Below are positions 34,058 through 45,692 of a DNA stretch of 64,000 nucleotides, piece after piece. The position numbers were made by a program, and so were the translations under genes. Source of the stretch: Moniliella sp. 'wahieum' (lineage: Eukaryota > Basidiomycota > Moniliellomycetes > Moniliellales > Moniliellaceae); NCBI GenBank assembly GCA_003971905.1, contig RSEE01000005.1, positions 868,001-932,000 on the forward strand, read 5' to 3'. A model generated the notes under the pieces. The model had not been told where the DNA came from, searched no databases, and saw only the letters and a program-made list of their open reading frames with translations. Numbering within the stretch: the first letter of the stretch is position 1; each line of letters opens with the position of its first letter.

Positions 34058-35177
34058 GCCGACTGGTACGATACGGGAACTTGGTCCGGGGCCAGGCAAG
34101 AGAAGCGGTGGTGGAGAGGTTGGGTAGGGCCTCTTTTGCTGGGGAGCCTTGGATGTGGATTTGCAGAAAATTATTGGCTGAAGTCGGCGGGGGGACGCTG
34201 AACAGGAGGGCCATTGCACCGATGCAATTGCAATCTTGCAACTACACCCCAGCGGAACGGGTCAGGGGATTTTGGCCCCCGCCCATGCACGTGACTGGCT
34301 GCCTAGAGGCGTTTCCAGCATTGAATATTGATGGGGGGGGCGGCCAGTCCCCACCCGTTGGTCCATCTCCCCTCTGTTCCGCGAACCATTCAGCCTCTGT
34401 CCAATCCAGCCTCTGTCTCCACGGCACTCGCCTTCCCCCAACTTCATCGCCACCACTTCCGTCTCTGCCTTCCACAGACTTCCCCAGGCGAGGTCTATGA
34501 ATCCTCTGCCCCACCAATGGGAATCTCCGATAAACCCGTCTCTTCTCAGCGTCAAATGTCTCCGCAAACGTACTGAAGAAAACCACCCGCAGTGGACACT
34601 TCCCCCGCAATGTTTGTCTCAAGGGCGGTATGCCAGTCATTCTCATTCGGTGCCGTGCCAGTAGCTTGGTCACCGGCACGGATCTCAACAGCATCGACAA
34701 CCTCGGACGCTCTGACACATTTTTCACCCCACAGGGTGTTCACAGGGAATACCAAGAGCCCCTTGGGTGCATCTCCTATATTCCCTTAAACACAGGGCGA
34801 AGGAACCTCAACGAACGGTTCTGCCTCCCCCGGTGCGGGCAATACAGAAGGGCAGTGCCCGATCGTTCCCGCGCGTTTGGAATAAGCGCCGTTGACCTAC
34901 GTCACAAGGAAAAAACTTAAACGAACCAGTGTTCAGCCTCCGTTCCATCCTCCAACTACCCGTGTCCTGCTCATCTGTGCTCTCCCCCGCGTCTCCTGTC
35001 ACTTCTATTGTGCTTGCGGACTTTGCGGGGAAAAGTGGTTGATCATGATGTCATTAACGAGGTGAACAGCGCTTGCGAGCAACACGAACATGACATCTCC
35101 GCGTCTAGTGCTGGAATGTGTCTCGACGTTTTGGTGGTGTGAGAAGGCACAGCCCGGGGGAAATAGTGGAAAAGAAG
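34058..35177. other. Region upstream of TSR2, no supported gene
   Basis: Open frames on both strands (for example minus 34242-34727, plus 34630-34920) carry no recognisable motif and overlap one another. A G run lies near 34332-34339. The sequence near 34560-34790 is open on both strands for about 190 bp, but neither reading is convincing. Confidence 0.35.
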
Positions 35178-35249
35178 AGACTCGAATGGGATTCGAACCC
35201 ATGTCATCGCCTATTGGCCAGGGATGCGTTACCACTACGCTATCGAGCC
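35178..35249 (-). tRNA. tRNA-like gene, probably Gly (GCC), with a malformed anticodon arm
   Basis: Acceptor GGCTCGA pairs with TCGAGTC. D arm GCGT/ACGC and T arm ATGGG-TTCGAAT-CCCAT are intact, and total length is 72 nt. The body resembles fungal tRNA-Gly. The anticodon arm reads ATCCCTGGCCAATAGGCGAT, which does not fold into five pairs around a seven-base loop with U33. A GCC anticodon is the best guess; CCA (Trp) or GGC (Ala) readings need worse stems. It may be a pseudogene, or a normal tRNA spoiled by small indels. Confidence 0.6.
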
Positions 35250-36562
35250 GGGAAGAGAAGACAGCTGCAGGATCACAGTTAACAGGTGGACCTATGGAGG
35301 CATTGTGAGGACGCTGTAGAACCGGCCTTGCACCACCTGACAGAGGTTTGAGTCAGCTCCAAACCTCACGAGTCACGACAGCTACTTGCCGACCACTTCC
35401 CCCCTCAGGCCTCGCCTCACAGACTCACCAACATCCTCAACGCATCTCACATGTCAACTTTGAATCTCAACGTCCAACTTGAACTCTCAGCCCGACTGTC
35501 AGCTCTGAGCTCTCAGCAGTGCCTACGGTGGGAATTGCCAATATTGAGACTTGAGGCTATACTCAGTACTCGCATGGTACTGAGTCGCACCGCCCTTCCA
35601 GCTATTACTCTGTCTGCTCTGTCGTCGTGATACCCCTCCGTTATTATTCCAGTCTAGATCGAAATCCCTTACCATTGCTAACAATTTGCTACAAAGGTAG
35701 AATGCCATTCCACGCCAATAATCCGCATCCAAAAGCACTCTTTATCGCAAGGCCAGTCAAGCTTCAAGGCAAAGGTAACGTAAAGGCCACGTGCTTGACA
35801 TGCATGACCAGTAACATGTTACACTCTCCTATATGCTACGCCCCGTCGGCCCCGCGTCTCTCCGCGCGCCACCGGTGCATAGTTGATTCTCCGCTGGGTG
35901 CCACCGCTGGAGAGCGCCGCTTCGGACATTTCGGGCATATTAGGACGGTTGTTGAAATGTAAAATCGAGATGGTACAATTGGAGTATTCGAATTTGACTG
36001 GGCAAGAGTAGATGGATGGCTGACGCAGTGATGCGCTGATTCGATGACGGCAGGTGAGGTGGGGCGAAACGATGCCAAGGTTTCCAGGATGCACACGTGG
36101 AACAATGATTGACGAAGCCTTAAAGCTTAAAGCTTCAAAAGCGGAGGATCTCAAACTCTCGCGCTCCATAGCTTCAGGCTGCACTCCGCTTAGGCGAGAG
36201 GCTGAGCCTCAACCGGCCCCCAGTCCCTCCCATCCAGCCCGTTTCCATTGCCCCTTGTCACAAAACCTGCCTTGCTCAGTCTCCCGCTGGCACCGTTTCG
36301 GACATTTTCGACCATTTCGCGGTTGAACGTTGGTTGAACGTTCACGTTATACGTTTGAATATGGACGCGGAAGCTTTAAGCTTGCAGCGGTTTCAGAACG
36401 TATTAAAAGACAGCGGATCCCACGATTACAAACACCTATTGTGCCAACTCGCGCCACCCCCGCCTTTGTCCATGCGTTTCCTCCTTCTACCACCACCACT
36501 CCCCACCTCATTCGCCCCTCCCCTGTTCCCTCAGCAGCACATCCAACCACCAACGCCGCCCC
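35250..36562. other. Intergenic region, no supported gene
   Basis: Contains two related short segments, CGCTTCGGACATTTCGGGCAT near 35919 and CGTTTCGGACATTTTCGACC near 36293, and an AAGCTTAAAGCTT run near 36123. CT-rich sequence precedes the phosphatase start. Confidence 0.4.
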
Positions 36563-37527
36563 ATGACTGCCACCGAGATGAAGTTGATGCCGTCCTCTTT
36601 GACATGACGGCACCCTGATCGACAGCAGCCCGCTGTGAACCAGTACGTTGTCCTGTGCCTTCCTCCATCCACTGGGATGAGAGTGTGGGCGTGAATGGAT
36701 ATCGATGAGGAACGCGCAGTACCATGGATACTAATGTGTGCTCTGTTCCTTGTTAGGACGTGGGCCGAGTGGATCAAGCGGTACAACCTCGACTTTGAAC
36801 GTGATGAGTCGTTGCCATGGCTGCCGTACAGTGGAGAACCTCAAGAACCTCGTCGGTCTTCCCGACGACCAGATCGAAGCCGGCGCGCGGGAATTCGAAG
36901 GGCGCATCAGCCAGCTGGCGTTGGAAGCAGCCGAGACCAACGGGGCCAGATCGTTGCTCTGGCCCGGAGTGGCCCGGCTGCTTTCGCCAGCTCAACCAAG
37001 GCCGCGACCAACCGGGCCGCCGGGTTGGCTGGGCGATTGTCACCTCTGCCACCAAGGCCTATGCCTTTGTCGGCTTCAAGGCCTCCCGCGCTACCGACCC
37101 GGCCACGCCACCAGGCGCCTTTGTCACGGCCGATGTGGTGAGCAAGGGCAAGCCGGATCCGGAACCGTACTCACCGGGGCCAAGCTGCTCACACCCCCAG
37201 CCGACCAAGCGCTGCTTGGTAGTGGAAGATGCGCGCCAGGCATCCGCGCGGGTGTCGCGGCGGGCGCCAAGACACTGGGCCTGACCACCCACCCACGCAG
37301 AAGCTGATGTGGGAAGCTGGTGCCATTGGGTCGTGCCCGACTTGTCCGGCGTGACGGCGCGTTGGAAGGCGAAGGCGCAGATGCGCGCCTCTTTATCCGC
37401 ATTGAGGGCTCTGCTGAGCCCAGGCTTGATTCTCCGTGGATTGGTCCCGAGAAGACCACTAAAACTCAATTGGTTGCCCAGTCAAAGAATCCATCACGTC
37501 GTCTTTCGTCTACCAATGCTATTTTGA
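36563..37527 (+). CDS. HAD-superfamily sugar/glycerol phosphatase, GPP/DOG-like
   Basis: Predicted cytosolic phosphatase of the yeast GPP1/GPP2-DOG1/DOG2 group, which acts on glycerol-3-phosphate or 2-deoxyglucose-6-phosphate. The HAD motif I is VLFDMDGTLIDSSPAV, where one missing G (36606) hides the second Asp. Exon 2 begins TWAEWIKRYNLDFE; HGCRTVENLKNLVGLPDD belongs to the cap. Motif II is GWAIVTSATKAYA, motif III DVVSKGKPDPEPY, and motif IV VVEDAPPGIRAGVAAGAKT. It ends shortly after VVPDLSGVTARW. The intron is 36643-36756. At least five frame breaks occur, and the C-terminal stop is uncertain. The choice between glycerol and sugar phosphate cannot be made here. Confidence 0.85.
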
Positions 37528-37863
37528 CTTGCGTTCTACGGTGCCGTCTTTCATCGCGGACAAGCGTGATACCATTTGGATCAGGCAGCATGATACTTAT
37601 TGCATCGCAAAGAGATCTACACAGTGGTCCTCTGCGTCCTTGGCGTAGGCCTTGAACTGGTTCAGCAATGATGCGAAGCGGGGTGAGTCTCATGCCGGGT
37701 GGGGGGAACAGCCAGATTGATGTCAGTGGTACAAAGGAAAGTATGTCGGTTTCCAGTCCGGATTTGCAGGCAGTTGGCACCCACGACCGGATGGCATTGG
37801 GAGAAGGAGGCTAGGCCTCGGGCGAGGACTTGGAAGCAGTTTCAGCAAAAAAGCAGAAAAAAT
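37528..37863. other. Spacer, no supported gene
   Basis: No coding or RNA feature is seen before the tRNA-Pro gene. Confidence 0.35.
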
Positions 37864-37963
37864 GGGGTCCGCCCGGGATCGAACCGAGGACCACCTCTAC
37901 GAGCTAACAATAAACAACGATTGAAGACCCTAAAGAGGCATGATACCACTACACCACGAACCC
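37864..37963 (-). tRNA. tRNA-Pro (AGG) with a ~28-nt intron
   Basis: Acceptor GGGTTCG pairs with CGGACCC. The anticodon stem is CCTCT/AGAGG and the loop TTAGGG then T, giving anticodon AGG. The T arm is CTCGG-TTCGATC-CCGGG, with one weak pair. The intron of about 28 nt follows position 37. A run of six A on the plus strand just past the gene (37855-37860) gives a U-rich pol III terminator on the minus strand. Confidence 0.87.
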
Positions 37964-38137
37964 ACATTGAAGATGTCAATCCATCCATGTGGATCCCTCG
38001 TTGCGACGAAATTATAGTTGAACCAAACCGTCGGCAGCACTTCTACAGCATTGAATTCAACCACCCATCTTCAAACTCTCTCTAGGGAGTTCAATCTAGT
38101 GCTAGAGTGGGACTTGGGAGCACGCGCGATCCTATGG

Positions 38138-38340
38138 ATCAGCTGCAAAGCAGCCTTCAGACAAGGCGTGAAGGCAAAGTGGTGAGCCACAAGTCTTCAA
38201 GCAACGTCTGAAGGGAAGGAGAAAGAAGAGAGAGAAGGGAGATGGAGCGAGCAGGGCGTGCGCGGCCTGCGAGCGGAACGCTTCCGCTCGGCTAGGCGAG
38301 CGTCACCGATCCATTGAGGGCCGCGCAGGAGAACCCTAGC
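38138..38340 (+). repeat. Dispersed repeat family, copy 4 (partial)
   Basis: 38139-38200 matches 1487-1545 (TCAGCTGCAAAGCAG, CTTCAGACAAGGCGTGAAGG). 38215-38335 matches the 3970-4105 block of copy 2, with the conserved GAGCGTCACCGATCCA. The two pieces are adjacent here but far apart in copies 1 and 2, so this copy may show the ancestral order. Confidence 0.7.
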
Positions 38341-40491
38341 AGTACCCTCTAACATCTAGAGAGTGTTCAATCGTCTTTTCGGCATTTTGGTGCCCTGGCC
38401 CGCTCACGATCATCGATATGTCATTGCCATCAGATAAAGTAAAAAGATGGCATCTGTGGAATGATGATTCCGCGGTACTTGGCCTTTTCTTAGTCCTTCT
38501 ATATCCACCTCCTCGAGCTACTGAGGCAGTTCCTTCTTCTTCTGTGTTCCAGAGGCGTGCACGTTGCCAGTTTTCATGTGCCGCCTTCTGGAGGGTATCG
38601 CTACTTTTCGCTCTGTCCCGGACGTTCACACGTTCACAGGTCTCTGAATTCTCGAGAGATCGTGGTGATAAGAGAGTCGTTTGCCCCCAATAGGTGCAGT
38701 AGGTGCAGTAGGTGCATGGGGCTCATCGCAGGTCTAAAGTGCATGGCCAACTGTGTAGTCGTCCTTGCTCCGTACCATACAAGTATACTAAGAGATTCTA
38801 CTAAGGATGTAAACTTTGGGTAGATAGCTCCCAATGCTTCCTTTGAAAAGGCTTCAGGAAATTTCGCTTCATCGAGCTCCATCTCTCGCTTCATCTCTCG
38901 CCCCATCTCTCGCCCCATCTCTTGCCCCATCTCTGGAAATATCTCCAGCAGTGGAATTAATCAATTCTCCTATCGATCTCATCCCTACTTCCCCCCCCCC
39001 CCACTTGTAGTTTCTGAGCGCCTCCCTCTCCACTGGGGCTTTTTCTTCTCACCGATCATTACTCATTCCCACCCACTCCCTTGCCAATGTGCTTTCCCTC
39101 CTCGTTTTAGATGGGCTGGTAAGTTGATGGGGTGGCAGATGGTGGGGGGGATACCCCTGTAATTTATTCGTCGTGCCTGGGCCATGTGCAATCTGAAGCT
39201 TGAAGCGTGAAGCGTGAAGCGTGAAGCGTGAAAGGTGAAGCTCGCGTGAAGCTTTAAGGTAGCACATGTGTTTGTACGCCTCTGACACGATGCATGACAT
39301 CCTGCATCACCCATCGTGCAGATCGCGAGTGGCTTCCTGGAGGCTATTACCAGGGGGCGTGTTGCGCGGGAATAGGGCGTGGGGTGAAGTTGAAGGGTTG
39401 CATGATAGTGACAGGGGGGTGCACATGTCTGACCGGCGCGGCCCCAGACAGACTGAGTTCTGAGCGCAGGTCGGCGAGCTCAGTCGGAACGATGAGGCTC
39501 AGCGGAGGTGGCCAGGTCCCAGACCAGCTCGCCTCGGCAGGGAGGAGGCGTGAGCGCATGAGCCTCCACAGACGGCGGGCGGGGGGTTCTACCCTGGGTA
39601 CCCCTGTCGGGGGATCATATATCCCTTGGTTAGGGTCGGGCTGTCTGTCGAACCGGCGGGGCTGCTAATCGATCAAGCTTCAATTATATCTCTCTCGCTT
39701 TCCTGTGCCTGCCCTCGGCCGGCATGCAATGCCGCAAAAGCCAGATGAAGCGTACCCGATTACTAGTGCCAGCGTAGAATCCCTCGCTCCCCGCTTGCAC
39801 CAGTGCCGCAGGTCCAAAGCGAAGCCTCGTGGTCTCTCGCACGCGCCACTGTCTGATTCATCGTTTCCCGTTTCCCGTCCACCGCCTATAGCGTAGCCCA
39901 GATTTGGAGAGCGCACTTGGTCGGTCAGTCCTACATACAAACAATTAAGCCTTCGATCCACGTTTGGGTGCGTAGCCACTACCGTAGTCTCTAGTCACTA
40001 CTCTCTGGTCATTCTCACGACATAGGGGGACGGACCAAGGGACATGAAGCATGAATATTGAATGTTAATGAACAGGTATCAGATCTCAGAGCCCCATGCT
40101 CCCCGCCCCACGACGCGAGGTGGACCAAGCTTCAGGCTCCAAGGCGGATGGTCGAGCAACCCCGAGAGAGGGGCCAGGAAAAAGACAAAGTGGTAGAGCT
40201 GGGGGAGGGGGGAGGGGGGGGGGAAGTACAACAATGTTTTCGGCGATCGCAACAAGGGACTGAGAGCCCGGATTGAAGCGAGGTCGTCAGTCCCAGAGCT
40301 GAGGCCTCAGGCTGAGGCCTGAGGGCCGGGGGGATACGATGCCCAGCTGGCAGGTTGACCAAGCAGGGCCCACACGAGCGCTCGCCGAAGCGGCCGTGGA
40401 AGAGGAAGAGAGAAAAGAGGCGAAAAGGATCCGTGTCCCCTGCATGGCTGGCGGGGACCGGTTTCATGGCTTCTGGGGTCCAACAGTTGCC
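38341..40491. other. Gene-poor region with several short tandem repeats
   Basis: Holds TAGGTGCAG units near 38692-38720, CATCTCTCGCCC units near 38883-38930, GAAGCGTGA units near 39200-39240, and C and G runs near 38992 and 40210. No open frame with a recognisable motif. Short segments around 39440-39560 are GC-rich without structure I can name. Confidence 0.45.
39196..39253. repeat. 9-bp tandem repeat (GAAGCGTGA)n
   Basis: About five to six near-perfect copies, with drift at both ends (GAAGCTTGA, AAGGTGAAG). Confidence 0.75.
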
Positions 40492-41969
40492 CTAACGAGA
40501 GACACTCCATGTGTAGGACAAGGAAAGGAAGGCGAAGGATGAGCGATGGCAGACCGAGAGATGGAGCGTATGGATGAATGAGGAAAGGAAGGGGCCGAAA
40601 GGATGGAAAACAGCAGGGGTGATGGGGAAAGGGGGAGGCAAACATCGATCAGGGAAGGTGTTGATGCACATCCTGTACACCAAAGGGAGGAGGCCAAGGC
40701 GCAAGTTGTTGAGCATGTGGCTCCACTGCCTCGTCCATCGTGCCATTAAACCCAGCTGTACTGATCGCAACCCGTGCCTCTTCGCCTTGACCCGCACCCC
40801 TTCTCGAACAAAGGCGTCCAAGCCGTCCGAGATGCCCAAGCGGCTCAGACGCTCGCTCTCGAGCGCCACGTGCGGATCGTCCTCTGGGTACAGGGAAAGA
40901 AGGGTGACAAACCCGTCCCGTGGCGTATCTGGATCAATGAGGATGGCCAAGTTGGCGGATTCGGGTGGGGCAGGCGTTCGCCCAGCGACATGATGGATTG
41001 GATCATGTGCTGGCGTAGCGTTGGAGGCCAGCCACCGGCCATAGAGGCACTGTCCACGGTACCTGCCACAGGCAGGCGCGAGCAAGCTTGGATGTAGAAA
41101 CGTCTTCTCCTCCAAGCCATCTTCGGGTTGGTTTTGCTCCAGCTGGGCGCGCACGTCAGCCAAGTCGATTCGGCCAGACCCGTGACGTTAAAGACGGGCA
41201 CAGCGAGCGAAAAGAGTATCTCCTTCGCCGGCGCATTGGCGCACCAAGTCGCCTCGTCTTGAGTCTGGTTGGTCTGGACGAAGAGGGCATCGAGGGTATG
41301 AAGGCGACGCTGGTGCCTATAGAGCGGTCCAGTATTGATGGGTTCGTCGTCGCTGGACAACTCTGGATGCAAAAGTAGGGTGAGTAACGTGCGCAAAAGG
41401 TGGTTCGAGAGGGTTTAGTGGTTTCGGGGTTTCGGGGGGGGGGGGAGGGTTCACCCGCTTCGCTTTCTTCGTCTGCATCCAAGTCGGCGAGACCAACGAC
41501 AATACGCCGGCGGATCAAGCCATCTTTATCGGGGACAAAGATGGATTGACCCAGAAGAGCGCGGACATCCTGATCGAGGGGGGCGGGAAGGTGGCGAATG
41601 GACCCGTTGTCGAGGCGATAAGGTCGCTGGGCGGAGGTGGAGGCCAAGAGAGATGCGGGGGAGGGCAGCCAATCGTCGTCGTCGTCATCGTCTTCCTCGT
41701 CTTCCTCGCCTTCGCTCCAGAGAGTATCGAGGGGCACGTCATCGAGCACGGCGCTGTCGAGGTGTGGTCGGAGGAGCTGGCGTGAGCATGGAGGCTGGGG
41801 CCGACACACGCGCGTGAGCATGGAGGCTGGGGCCGACACACGCGCGTGAGCAGGCCAATGGAAAGTCTAGTGGCAGGGTAAGCAGCCGAGCACAGCATGG
41901 GGACGATGAGAGTAGGTGGCTGACAGTGAGCGCTGGGCTTGGAGGAGGAGGAGATACGCACCAGACATG
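40492..41969 (-). CDS. Unrecognised protein with acidic N-terminal half
   Basis: I do not recognise this gene. Read on the minus strand, a possible first exon MSGAYLLLLQAQRSLSATY (41969) is followed, beyond a duplicated 32-bp segment, by LDSAVLDDVPLDTLWSEGE, a run of Asp/Glu, then RALLGQSIFVPDKDGLIRRR and VVGLADLDADEESE. Later parts read RTLLTLLLHPELSSDDEPIN, KEILFSLAVPVFNVTGLAES, LADVRAQLEQNQPEDGLEEK, FVTLLSLYPEDDPHVALESE and DAFVREGVRVKAKRHGLRSV. This looks like a real soluble protein of about 400 residues, broken by several frame shifts. The start, the first splice and the stop are guesses. Confidence 0.5.
41781..41851. repeat. 32-bp tandem repeat, 2.2 copies
   Basis: The unit CGTGAGCATGGAGGCTGGGG plus CCGACACACGCG starts at 41781 and 41813; a third partial unit starts at 41845. 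It lies at the presumed 5' end or first intron of the unrecognised minus-strand gene. Confidence 0.85.
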
Positions 41970-43764
41970 ATAGGGGTTAGGAGGCGGATACGGAGGGAGG
42001 GATGGGGACGGGGACAAGAATGTATGCGGCTGGGGGCGGAGGGGCCAAGACGGCGGGGCGGGCTGGGAGGGCCGGACAAGCAGTCAACACCCACCACACA
42101 GGCGGCACCAGATGGAGCAGGGAGGGCCGGTGGGGGTGGGGGGTGGGAGGGTGGGGGAGGCACGCCAGCGAGAAGAAGAAGGCGAGGGGCGGCCAGGAAC
42201 AGTGTTGGTTGGTACGTGGCGGGGGTGGTTATCGGAGGAGGCGTGAGGAGGAAGCGGCAAGAGGCGAGGCGGCGCGGCACAGCGCTGCTGCTGGCTTCGG
42301 GTATGCGGTGGGGGCGGGGTATGTATGGCTGACTCTGGGGCAGCAGCGGACATACTCGCTCGGCCACCGATGATCGCCGCTGCCTGGCGGACTCGAGAGG
42401 CGGCGTGTGACTGGGACGAGTGACTAGCCTGTGATGCATGCTGGGGCGTGTGCCCTGCAGTGCCACGGGCAAGGCGGTCGGTGCAACTGCCCCTATTGTC
42501 CGGGGATGGGTGACAGGCGATGCATGAGGTGCATGGCTCCAGTGGCGGGGGGCGGGGGGCATTAGCCGCGCAGCAGATACCAGAGTGGTATCGCGTACGT
42601 GTGGCGTACCCGTGCGGAGCAGATTGCGTCGCCCAAGGCGGGCTGGTGCAATGCGGATGCGCATGCTGATACGGATGCCCATCGCAACCCACAGGGTACC
42701 CGCCGCACAGAAGGGCTTCGGTGCGCAGCCGCTCTGCCGCTCACATCCCGAGAGGAGCTGCGCTACGATGCGGCCGAAATCTAGCAACTAGGATAGCAGC
42801 CGCTCCTGTCCCAGCCCCCCCCTCGCATATGTCCACACGTGCCACACATCCCTGTCTTCGCCAACCACATCGCATCGCAACGGCCGACAGGGGGGCGTGG
42901 GTGCCCAGCATGCTGCCTCCCAACAGCGCATCCGGCATCCCCTGCGTACCATCTCGCGCACTTAGTACGCACTCACGCACACCACCACCCGCGTGTGTCT
43001 AGGACTGTGCCCTGGAGGAAAACGGAGGAAAAGGGGCATGCGCCACCGCACTGTCCCAGTGCCACTCCAACACCCCGCTCATGGCGCTGACGCACTGATG
43101 CATGATGCCAGCCGCACCGGTGCGCGCACGTGATGATTAACGAATGACTCGTACACAGTAGCTGTTGCAGGGCTGAGACGCAGTATTATACTTCAGTGGA
43201 AGAGCTTAAGCTTCTGGCCATGCCCACGTTTGCTTGCCGATGGCTGGGATGGAGGTACGGCCATGGCAAAAAGGAAGCACCTAGAATGGGTCAGAGTCCA
43301 GTCCAGACCTGACTTTCTTTTGGATCCGCCGGCGTAGCACATCAACCCAGTCTATCAGAGCCACCCCCCCCCCAGGCGCACCTGTCACAGAATTATATAC
43401 AGGGCGGATTTGAACTTCGTGACGGGGGCGCGTCGGTAGAAAAGGTGTACCACAACCTGATTATAAACAGGTGGGGGATGCAGCTTACCAAACCTTCATC
43501 GCAGCTATGGCACTCCGTCAAACGCCAACATCAGGATCGAACAGCTACCATTCACCATCATATAGGAAACTTTGCCCCCTCACTTTTCATTCACAAGGGG
43601 GGGGGAAGCGGGGGCATATACACAAAAAGGGCGATTGAAGCGATAGCGTACTACCCTCATAAGGGAACAGAAAACACTAGGGAACCCCCAACAGACTTTC
43701 ATACGGCAGAGTCTGTGAATCTGATAGTAGCGCAAAGAGCGAAGGTACACAGCAGTGTGGCGGT
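41970..43764. other. Gene-poor region with G-rich and CATG-rich repeats
   Basis: A 306-codon minus-strand open frame (41867-42787) is Pro/Ala/Arg-biased with no motif and is not called. Near 43440-43475 there is a hairpin (ACCTG...CAGGT around TTTATAAT) resembling an anticodon arm, but no matching acceptor stem is present. TGATGCATGATGCC occurs near 43095. Confidence 0.4.
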
Positions 43765-45080
43765 TTATTTATACGGAAAGAGGGTCTGAATTCTGAGAGG
43801 AAGAGAGAGGCGGGTCCGTAGGATCAGAATGTTCGGAAAGGCTTTCTTCGTGCGTATCCCATTCTTGTGTTGAAAATGTTCGTTGATGTAGGGCAAGATG
43901 AAGTCCCCTCCTTTGTCCTGTTGGTGTGTGCTGAGAACATGGTTAATGCTGTCCACGCTCGCGTTGATCAGTTTGGCCTGGTTGAGCAGGGGCGTGAGCA
44001 AGTTGTGCAGCTCTCTCGCTCGCACCTCGAGCTCCGCCCGTTTTGTTGCTTCTTCCTCCTCTAGTTCACCAATGGCGAGGTAGAGCCGGTTAAAGAGGGC
44101 TTCGTGGTCGGAGGGAATGGCAATTTTGGAAAATTGCGGGCGTTGCTCCCATGCCACTCCGACCTTGTTCAATTCAGCAGCAAAGTGTCTGTGTCCAAGC
44201 CGGACCAGGCGTGCAAGAGTAAAAAGGGGGTAGACAAGGTGGGGGGTGGTTAGCGAACCTATTCTTTTGAACACCAGCCCCGAGCGCAAGAGAGAAGGAG
44301 AAGGAGGAAAGGAAGAGGTATAAGTAACGTACGCAATCCGCTGACCGTCTTGATGCTCGCGTCGTGGGCTGCAACCACATTGGGTAACCCCTCCTCCACC
44401 ATGATCCTCGCTTTAGCAATCGTGTCACTCAGGCACGCCGCCTCTGAGGGTCTGGCGGCGTGCCTGGGTAAGAGGGAAGGGCATCTGGTTTTGGGGCAAT
44501 CAAAAAAGCAGCCTCAACCAGATCGTTGGATGCCCACCTAAGGTTGTCCTCGCCCTGAGAAGGGAGTGGACGACTCTCGACCTAAGTTTCGCGGTCGTAT
44601 AAGTATCTTCATTCAAACGAGAAATGTTTTGGTCCTTCTGAGCTCATGCAGGATCACAATCGGCAAGAGGAAGAAAAGAGGAAAAGGCCCAGGTCAGTCT
44701 TGATCGCCCGTTGCGAACGAGGGCGCGGGGACGACTTACGATGCGGAGGTCGTTTTGAGCCGATGCCACCTCGAGTTTCAGAGAGTCAATCTGTTCGGCC
44801 AAGCGATTGATTCCTACGCCCAGTATCTCTCGGTTGCAACGACACGCATGAGCATACTGTGTGCTTCTTCCGGCACGAACTCGCTCCACAAGGATTGGTC
44901 TATGCCGGAATCAGTGTCATCGACATCAACCAAGGGCCGTACCCAAAATTCCGGAAGTGGCACCATCCTTCGTTCTAGGGCGTCGCCGACGAAAAGAGGG
45001 TTGATTAAGGCCATGATCCTAGGGGAAGACAAATCTTCGTCGCTGGCGGAATAATCGGAGTCCGGAAGGAACACGGCCAT
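43765..45080 (-). CDS. Unrecognised coiled-coil protein, three exons
   Basis: I do not recognise this protein. It begins MAVFLPDSDYSASDEDLSS and continues with INPLFVGDALERRMVPLPEF and EILGVGINRLAEQIDSLKLE, a short coiled coil. Introns 44555-44739 and 44189-44332 join it to GEDNLRWASNDLVEAAFLIA, then DTIAKARIMVEEGLPNVVAA, and finally HFAAELNKVGVAWEQRPQFS, LAIGELEEEEATKRAELEVR and LLTPLLNQAKLINASVDSIN. About 340 residues, mostly helical with heptad-like stretches. The stop is at 43765-43787. It is divergently arranged with the next gene. A structural or kinetochore/augmin-type role is imaginable but unsupported. Confidence 0.6.
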
Positions 45081-45692
45081 CGTTCAGTACTCCCACGGGC
45101 TTTTTTTTGGGGGGGGGAGAGATGGGGGGGGGAGCAAGGATGATGAGACGGGAATTTATATACAGAATGGATTGATGCATGCATGCATGCTTCCACGCCC
45201 ATCCGTTTTGTTCCATCGGGGTGCCGAAGAAGAGGATGCTGAGTCCCAGGATGGTTGGTGCGTTTGGGCCATCCTCTCCAAGGTCGCTTGAGTCTTCGCT
45301 GCGGAGGCCTAGGAGCTCCGCCGTTCTCTCGCTTCTGTGTGTCTCGCTTGCTCCGCAGCCAAGGCGCAGTGGCGACTGGCTGCTCCCCGCTGTGGTGCGA
45401 TTGCGTTGCACGGCATCACGCTCGATCGTGGGCCCTGCCATCACAGAGACTGCTGCTCCGGCAGGTGTCTTCCAACCGAGCTTCCCTTCGCTGCACGGAG
45501 GCGTGCCGTGGAAACGAATAAGCATGCGGCAACATAGAGAGCAATCCCAACACCATAGCACGCCCTTCTTCCACACATATATAGCCCCCCCTCTCTCTGA
45601 TATATCCCCCTCCCCTCCCGCTTCCTGTGCTCTCCTCTCCCGCTTCCTGTGCTCTCCCCTCCCGTTTACTGGATTGCGGTGCCTCCTATACC
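45081..45692. promoter_or_regulatory. Divergent intergenic region of the two coiled-coil genes
   Basis: About 610 bp between two outward-facing starts. It contains a 22-bp CTCCCGCTTCCTGTGCTCTC duplication (45613-45660) and strongly CT-rich sequence before the plus-strand start, typical of fungal promoters. A T run and a G run lie near 45102-45120. Confidence 0.4.

Noticed and set aside
34242-34920. Overlapping open frames on both strands
   Set aside because: Neither strand gives motif-bearing protein; lengths are expected by chance in this composition.
41867-42787. 306-codon minus-strand open frame
   Set aside because: Biased Pro/Ala/Arg composition with no motif. Only its last part (from 41969) may be a real first exon of the neighbouring gene.
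43385-43490. Possible tRNA on the minus strand
   Set aside because: There is a B-box-like GTTCAAATCC and an anticodon-like hairpin, but no acceptor stem or D arm can be paired.
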